A stretch of 9,080 nt of DNA from CAZNHL01 sp964572965. Its GTDB lineage: Bacteria > Bacteroidota > Bacteroidia > Cytophagales > UBA9547. How positions within the stretch are numbered: the stretch's first letter is position 1; each line of letters begins with the position of its first letter. The notes below the pieces were generated by a model, which was not told the DNA's origin, ran no database searches, and saw only the letters and a list, made by a program, of their open reading frames with translations. Shown piece by piece: positions 1 through 5,200 of this stretch. Made by a program: the position numbers and the translations under genes. The stretch is taken from contig CAZNHL010000112.1 in NCBI GenBank assembly GCA_964572965.1, positions 1-9,080 on the forward strand, in the 5' to 3' direction.

Positions 1-65
1 GCGCTTTTATATGCTGCAATAGAACCGCAAACGCCCAGCAAGATTTTCTTTCCTTTCAAATCCAT
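1..65 (-). CDS. coaBC: CoaBC, bifunctional phosphopantothenoylcysteine decarboxylase / phosphopantothenate-cysteine ligase, N-terminus only
   Basis: Only the first 21 codons and two bases of the next are present; the gene runs off the left edge. Translation from the ATG at 65 gives MDLKGKKILLGVCGSIAAYK. This matches the start of the flavoprotein (HFCD) domain of CoaBC, in which the GVxGSIAAYK stretch helps bind FMN. The enzyme ligates cysteine to 4'-phosphopantothenate and decarboxylates the product to 4'-phosphopantetheine, two cytoplasmic steps of coenzyme A synthesis. It starts 21 nt after the rpoZ stop codon on the same strand, so it is probably the next gene of the same operon. The order bamD-rpoZ-coaBC is common in Bacteroidota. 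A related flavoprotein decarboxylase that shares this N-terminus cannot be excluded from 21 residues, but the neighbourhood favours CoaBC. Confidence 0.88.
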   Translation of the reverse strand, partial: MDLKGKKILLGVCGSIAAYKS

Positions 66-86
66 GATGGCGCAAGTTTTATTGAC

Positions 87-431
87 TTAGTTTTCTGCTG
101 CAACGTCTTTGGCACGGTTGCGCACATAGATATTGTCTTCTTCAAAATCGTTGGTAGCAATAATAGTAGCGTGTGGCAAACGCTCGTAAAAACGCGAAAT
201 TTCAATCTGCTCGCGGTTTTCGTTTATTTCTTCCAACGAATCGTGGCTTTCAAAATCTTTCAATTTAGCGTGCAACTCTTCTTTCAGTTCCTGACTGATT
301 TGGTTCGCTCTTTTAGAAATCATGTATAATGATTCGTAAATGTTGCCCGTTTCTTTCGCCAACGCTTCTAAGTTTTGCGTTTCAATATAAGGGTTCAATT
401 GCGACAGTTTTACTTTTTTAGACTTATCCAT
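87..431 (-). CDS. rpoZ: DNA-directed RNA polymerase omega subunit (Rpb6-type, Bacteroidota form)
   Basis: This 114-residue protein matches the Bacteroidota form of the RNA polymerase omega subunit (Rpb6 superfamily). It would bind the beta-prime subunit and help assemble core polymerase. The recognisable core is NIYESLYMISKRANQIS at about residues 30-46, followed by a charged helix and a C-terminal segment containing FYERLPHATIIATNDFEE and YVRNRAKD, as is usual for this family. The length is normal for the phylum and longer than the roughly 90 residues of the E. coli protein. The start ATG at 431 overlaps the end of bamD by 8 nt (ATGGATAA), which suggests translational coupling. coaBC follows after 21 nt. 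The assignment rests on motif recognition and on the conserved bamD-rpoZ-coaBC order. Nothing looks broken. Confidence 0.9.
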   Translation of the reverse strand: MDKSKKVKLSQLNPYIETQNLEALAKETGNIYESLYMISKRANQISQELKEELHAKLKDFESHDSLEEINENREQIEISRFYERLPHATIIATNDFEEDNIYVRNRAKDVAAEN

Positions 432-1563
432 TTTCTTTCAATTTTTCTAATGTTTTTGTAGCCGTGCGATACATTTTATCTGCCTCGCGGGCATACTTAC
501 TGTTTTTAAATTGGGCGGCAAATGTAATATAACTTTTCACAGTTTGCTCCAACGGCTGCGATTTTGCCGCTCCGCGCATTTCTTCGGCAATCAAAAAGTG
601 ATTTTTTACAATCAGAAAGTTGGCGTGTTCCGCAATGGCATCGCATTTCGCCTGAATCTTAGGGTCAGTTATCAAAGCCTTGCGGGCTGCTGCTTCATAA
701 ATACATTTGCCATAAATCCTTTCGCGTTCGCCCAATGGCGCAGTCTGCCCGTGCTCCAGCAAACCTTTCACTGTTTGAAAATGCGCCTGCTGCTCATATT
801 CCGTAGCTTCTTCCAGATATTTACTCGAAGTGAAACGCTTTTTGAAAGTAACATAACTGTTGATGACGTGCGAATATCTTTCAGCCTTTTTTGAAGGAAT
901 ACTGTTGTGCGCAAACTTCTGATTCGACTTTACAATCATGAAATAAATACGCTCGGTGTTATCAATATCGGGATACGTTTCCAGAAGCTGCTCGAAAGAA
1001 GTTGCCGCAGCGCGGTAATGCCCGATTTTGTAATACAATTCGGCATTGCTCAAAGCCTTTTTCTCTAACTTTTTGCGCATTTTAGAAATGGCGATGTTGC
1101 AGGAATCCGTGCGCTTGGGGTCATAGAAATTGCTCATGTAAAGCATATATGCTTCTAATGCCTTGTAAGTGTAAGTCTGTTCAAGTTCATAAGTGGGCGA
1201 AAGTTTTTCGTAACTTTTTGCATGAAGATAAAGACATTCATCCGCGTGTTCGTTGTTGGGATACAGGTCGTAGAAATTCTTTAAGTGATATGCCGAAATG
1301 ATATAATCGCCCTGCTTGAAATTCGCCAGACAGTAGTAATAATAAATGTCCTCAGTTGATTTTGTGCCTTTGTACAAACCCATCAATTCTTCAAACACGG
1401 GAATACATTTGTAATACTGCTTTTTGTTGTACCACTGCATCGCCTTTTTGTATTTGTAATCAAGGTCGGTGCTTTTCAACAATTTTTCGGGCGTGTCGCA
1501 CGAAGCATTAAACAATAAAAAAGTCAGGGCAATTACTGCCGGAAGGATTTTAATGAACTTCAT
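424..1563 (-). CDS. bamD: Outer membrane protein assembly factor BamD (lipoprotein) with a duplicated C-terminal unit
   Basis: BamD is an outer-membrane lipoprotein facing the periplasm. It is the essential TPR partner of BamA in the BAM complex that folds beta-barrel proteins. The N-terminus is a lipoprotein signal: Lys-rich start, hydrophobic residues 6-18, then NASC with the lipidated Cys at 22. The asparagine at -3 of the lipobox is unusual. The family signature follows: CDTPEKLLKSTDLDYKYKKA, then TPR helices with KKQYYKCIPVFEEL (about 47-60), GDYIISAYHLKNFYDLYPNN (85-104) and a GHYRAAATSFEQLLETYPD repeat (181-199). At 379 residues it is clearly longer than the roughly 245-280 residues usual for BamD. 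The excess is C-terminal and looks like a duplication: residues 208-260 and 316-368 align without gaps over 53 positions, with 17 identities. The start overlaps the ytxJ stop as ATGA, and the end overlaps the rpoZ start. The function call is firm; the role of the extension is unknown. Confidence 0.9.
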   Translation of the reverse strand: MKFIKILPAVIALTFLLFNASCDTPEKLLKSTDLDYKYKKAMQWYNKKQYYKCIPVFEELMGLYKGTKSTEDIYYYYCLANFKQGDYIISAYHLKNFYDLYPNNEHADECLYLHAKSYEKLSPTYELEQTYTYKALEAYMLYMSNFYDPKRTDSCNIAISKMRKKLEKKALSNAELYYKIGHYRAAATSFEQLLETYPDIDNTERIYFMIVKSNQKFAHNSIPSKKAERYSHVINSYVTFKKRFTSSKYLEEATEYEQQAHFQTVKGLLEHGQTAPLGERERIYGKCIYEAAARKALITDPKIQAKCDAIAEHANFLIVKNHFLIAEEMRGAAKSQPLEQTVKSYITFAAQFKNSKYAREADKMYRTATKTLEKLKENG

Positions 1564-1901
1564 TTTTGTAGAACAGATTCAACTGCTTCATGGACATCAA
1601 TCTCACTGTGTGAAGCGTGATAAACAGCTTTTCCGTTTTTGATAATAATGAGTTGTGGCGACTGATGTGTTACGCCCAAAGTTTCGGCAATAAGGTTGGA
1701 AACATCGCGGTGCTGCAACAAGTCGAGCAAATAAAAAGGCATCCCATCGGTCGCGGTTTGCCAATCAGATTCCAACGAACGTTTTGCCATTGAACTTACG
1801 GAACATCTTGTGCTGTGCTTGAACACAGCCACAGGACGATTGCCCGATTCAATCAACAAATCGCGGAATTGCTGCTCGCTTGTAAGAGGAAGCCGGTTCA
1901 T
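1560..1901 (-). CDS. ytxJ: Bacillithiol-system redox-active protein YtxJ (monothiol thioredoxin-fold)
   Basis: This 113-residue cytoplasmic protein has the hallmark of the YtxJ family: VFKHSTRCSVSSMAK at residues 27-40, with a single cysteine (Cys33) where thioredoxins carry CxxC. SerPro81-82 in THQSPQLIIIKNG sits where the thioredoxin cis-proline loop belongs, and GKAVYHASHSEI forms the last strand and helix. There is no other cysteine, so a monothiol mechanism is expected. The family is proposed to act as a bacilliredoxin that removes bacillithiol from mixed disulfides; that role comes from family knowledge and is not shown here. It lies 3 nt after the small lipoprotein gene, and its stop codon overlaps the bamD start in ATGA, so it is almost certainly co-translated with bamD. 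The link between YtxJ and outer-membrane assembly is probably only co-regulation. Confidence 0.85.
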   Translation of the reverse strand: MNRLPLTSEQQFRDLLIESGNRPVAVFKHSTRCSVSSMAKRSLESDWQTATDGMPFYLLDLLQHRDVSNLIAETLGVTHQSPQLIIIKNGKAVYHASHSEIDVHEAVESVLQK

Positions 1902-1904
1902 CGT

Positions 1905-2039
1905 TTACGCGCGAACCTGCGCAGGAACTTCGTTATTGGATTTTGTGTAAGTAGGGCAAGTTTGGCGATGGCACGAAGACAAAGCCACAACTCCGGCAAA
2001 TACTGCCGCTATTGCTGTTATTTTGATGATGCTTTTCAT
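1905..2039 (-). CDS. Small predicted lipoprotein, 44 residues, first gene of the bamD operon
   Basis: Starting at the ATG at 2039, the protein has Lys2 and Lys6, a hydrophobic stretch (residues 8-20) and a lipobox ALSSC with the lipidated cysteine at 23. The predicted mature lipopeptide is therefore only 22 residues and begins CHRQTCPTYTKSN. A second cysteine lies at 28 in a CPTY motif. I recall short Bacteroidota lipoproteins carrying this motif but cannot give them a function. The frame stays open upstream to an ATG at 2159, but the promoter at 2064-2094 would place transcription start inside that extension, and the 2039 start gives a textbook signal peptide. The stop is 3 nt before the ytxJ start. 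It could anchor in the outer or inner membrane; the function is unknown. Confidence 0.75.
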   Translation of the reverse strand: MKSIIKITAIAAVFAGVVALSSCHRQTCPTYTKSNNEVPAQVRA

Positions 2040-2063
2040 AATTGTTCTTTTGAAAACAGAACG

Positions 2064-2094
2064 CGAATGTATCGTAATTATTGTTGGAAGCAAA
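2064..2094 (-). promoter_or_regulatory. Predicted Bacteroidota-type promoter of the lipoprotein-ytxJ-bamD-rpoZ-coaBC operon
   Basis: On the minus strand TTTG (2094-2091) is followed after 19 nt by TACATTCG (2071-2064). This fits the Bacteroidota sigma-ABfr consensus TTTG-N19-21-TAnnTTTG with one mismatch in the -7 box. Transcription would start near 2057, leaving a leader of about 18 nt before the ATG at 2039. This is a pattern match only. Confidence 0.5.
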
Positions 2095-2177
2095 AGCAAC
2101 ATACATGGATTATGAAAAGTTGTCAAGGTGGAAATGTGTAAATCGTAATTAACCATCAACCATTCTCTAAATTTTTA

Positions 2178-2210
2178 TTTACAATTGAATTGAAAACTTT
2201 TTCATCTTTG
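2178..2210 (+). promoter_or_regulatory. Possible promoter of the giant SprB-repeat gene
   Basis: CATCTTTG at 2203-2210 matches TAnnTTTG with one mismatch, and TTTA at 2178-2181 lies 21 nt upstream as a weak -33 element. The predicted transcription start near 2217 would leave about 27 nt before the ATG at 2244. It would also exclude the in-frame TTG at 2190 as a start. The match is weaker than that of the divergent operon promoter. Confidence 0.3.
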
Positions 2211-2243
2211 GTTCATACAAAACGGAACGACAAAGCAATTTTA

Positions 2244-5200
2244 ATGAGAAAGTTTTTACTGTTAGTCGCAACATTCGTTGCGGGTATTTCAATTCAGTTA
2301 TTTGCAAATAACAAAGGCAGTTGGTTGGTAGAATATGGCAAAAACCGCGAGTTCATAGAAAACAAGGGGCAGTTTAATATTCGCCACCATAGCTTGAATA
2401 AAAGAGCAATAAGTTATGCCGTACAGGAATCAGGTAAGATGTTGTACTTTACCCCAAATGGTTTAATACACCATTTTTATACTGCAACTAAAAACAAAAA
2501 TCGTAAAAAAGGAGACGGCAAGCCTAAAGCCGTTTCAACACATGAACTAATTGATGTAGAATGGGTTGGCGCAAATTCTGATGTGAAAATTATTGCAAGC
2601 GGAAAATCGGATGCTTACCATGCCTATACCGAACTTGCGGAAACACTGAAAGGTGATGATATTAAATGCTACGGCTACAAAAAATTGCTCTACAAAAATC
2701 TTTACAACAACATTGATGTTGAATACACCATTCACCCCGAAAGCGGTATTAAATATTCATTGATATTGCATCCCGGAGCGAACCTTTCGGATGTAAAACT
2801 GCGCTATGTGGCGGAGAATAAAATCGTAAAAGCCGAAAACGGAAACTTAATTTTCGCCACTTCTTTTGGTGATATTATTGAACACGCACCGCTTACTTTT
2901 TATCAAAAAAATTCCAAAGCCGTTATCGCTTCGGCTTATGAAGTGAGCAACAACATCATCACTTTTAAATTAGATGCTTACGACAAAAATCAAACGGTGG
3001 TAATTGACCCCTGGGTGCAATCGCCCAACTTCAATACGCAATGGAAATGCGTGTGGGAATGTGATAAGGACGCAGCGGGAAATGTGTATCTCATTGGCGG
3101 AGTAATGCCGATGCAGTTGCAGAAATACAGCAATGCAGGTACGCTTTTATGGACACACAACACACCTTACGACACGGCAAATTTCTGGCTCGGAACTTTT
3201 GCGGTGGATAATGCAGGAAACTCTTATGTAACGGCAGGTTCTGTTGCAAGGATTCAAAAGGTAAATACGGCAGGTACAGTGGTGTGGAACAATACTACTG
3301 CTCCGGGAGGTATTCTCACTATGGCGGAATATTGGAATATTACTTTCAACTGCGATGAAACAAGACTAATAGTTGGAGGTACGGCAACAGGAGGGGTTCT
3401 GCCAACTATCTATCAGATAGATATGAATTCGGGTAATGTTTCCGGTAGTTTGCAAGCAACATCGGGTTCGGGTACAGAAGTACGCACCATAGCACCTGCC
3501 GGAAATGGGAAGTATTATTTCTTGTCCCATGATTCGATAGGTTATATCAATCAGAATTTCTCCGCTTGCGGTAATCCGACTAATGCTAAATATACCGTTT
3601 CCAATACCTATAATTTAGGCTACAAGTGCGAAAATTTCAGAGTAAATAACAGTGGTATTCATGCCTTGCGAACGTTTAATGGTTTTGCGTATGTGAATCG
3701 TGGAAACAGATTAGATAAACGCGACTTAGCTACGCTTGCCATTGTTGCTTCCGCCCCGATTCCCGGAGGTAATTTCGCAACAGTATTCTTAGGAGGCAGC
3801 CAAGTTCAAAACAGCGGTATTGATATTGACGATTGCGGTAACATTTTTGTAGGTTCAAAAAATCAAGTCGTTAAGTTCGACCAAAATCTTAACCAACTTG
3901 CCACTTACCCTACCAGCTATAATGTGTATGATGTTAATGTAAAAACAAGCGGTGAAATTGTTGCGGCAGGCTCAACGGGAGATGCTTCAAGCGGTGCAAG
4001 AACAGGCTACATTGAAGTAATCAATGGCGCAGCTTGTGGCATTATTCCGATAATTTGCTGCGATGCAACTATTTGTCAGGTTCCTCCGATGTGTCCGACT
4101 GCTCCTCCTGTAACGTTGGTAACATCAACTCCCGGAGGAACATGGAGCGGACCGGGCGTAAACAGTTCGGGCGTTTTCAATCCCGCAACCGCAGGAGCGG
4201 GAACGCATACCATCGTTTACACATTGCCCTGTGGCGCAGATTCCATAAAAATTGTGGTTAATAACTGCCCCCCGATTTCGGTGTGTAAAGAAAACAACGG
4301 CAATCTTACCGCAAGCGCGGGAAACCCTGCATATACATGGGCTTATAGGCGTCCTGCGGGAACATATCCTGTAACAAATCAAGCTGAATGTACAGCTTGC
4401 GGCTATACATGGAACGCACTCTTTAATTCATGTTTAAATGGATTTTCGACCGTTACCTCTTGTAATGCACCCGCCCAATGGGTAAATTTCGGAACAGGCA
4501 CAACCGTTACGCCTCCTTCGGGCAGCGATTCTATCAGAGTTACTGATAACACAGGAACTGTTGCGGTGGTAAGAGTTTCAACGGTTCAGATGTGCAATGC
4601 TTGCCCCACCATCACCGTTTCCGTACAAAGCAAACAAGATGCAACTTGCGCCAGCGCGACAAGCGGTTCGGCAACATTTGCGGCAACGGGCGGCACGGGC
4701 GCATACACCTACACATGGTCGCCCGCAACGGGCAGCACAACGGCAACGGCTTCCAACCTTGCTGCGGGAACGTATAACGTAACCGTGCGCGATGCCAACA
4801 ATTGCACGGGCACGGGCACGGTAACCATCAATCCGTCAAATTCACCAACCATCAACCCACCTGTTGTTGTTGCGGAAACCTGTTCGGGGCAAAACAACGG
4901 CAGTTTGACATCTGCAAGCGCAACGGGCGGCACGGGAACTTTGCAATGGAATTACGCGCCCGCATCCAATCCTTCCAACACCACCAACATCAGTGCTTTC
5001 CCCGTAAATAATCTTGCTGCGGGCAACTACATTCTGAATGTGCGCGATGCAAATAATTGTACGGCAACCACCAACTTCACCATTGCCGCAGGAGCGAATT
5101 GTTGCAATATCAGTTTAGCGGTTGCAACCGTTGAACCAAGCTGCGGACAAAGCAATGGTCAAATCACCGTTACGCCTTCCCCTTCGGGCAGCTACAGTTA

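Noticed and set aside
511..894. Plus-strand open frame of 127 codons opposite bamD
   Set aside because: It is antisense to a well-supported gene and its translation has no family features.
2040..2159. ATG at 2159 as start of the small lipoprotein gene
   Set aside because: It overlaps the best promoter match and would bury the lipoprotein signal 40 residues inside the chain.
2190..2243. TTG start at 2190 adding 18 residues to the giant protein
   Set aside because: The extension would place charged residues before the hydrophobic core and spoil the signal peptide. It also lies upstream of the likely transcription start, whereas the ATG at 2244 gives a standard signal peptide.
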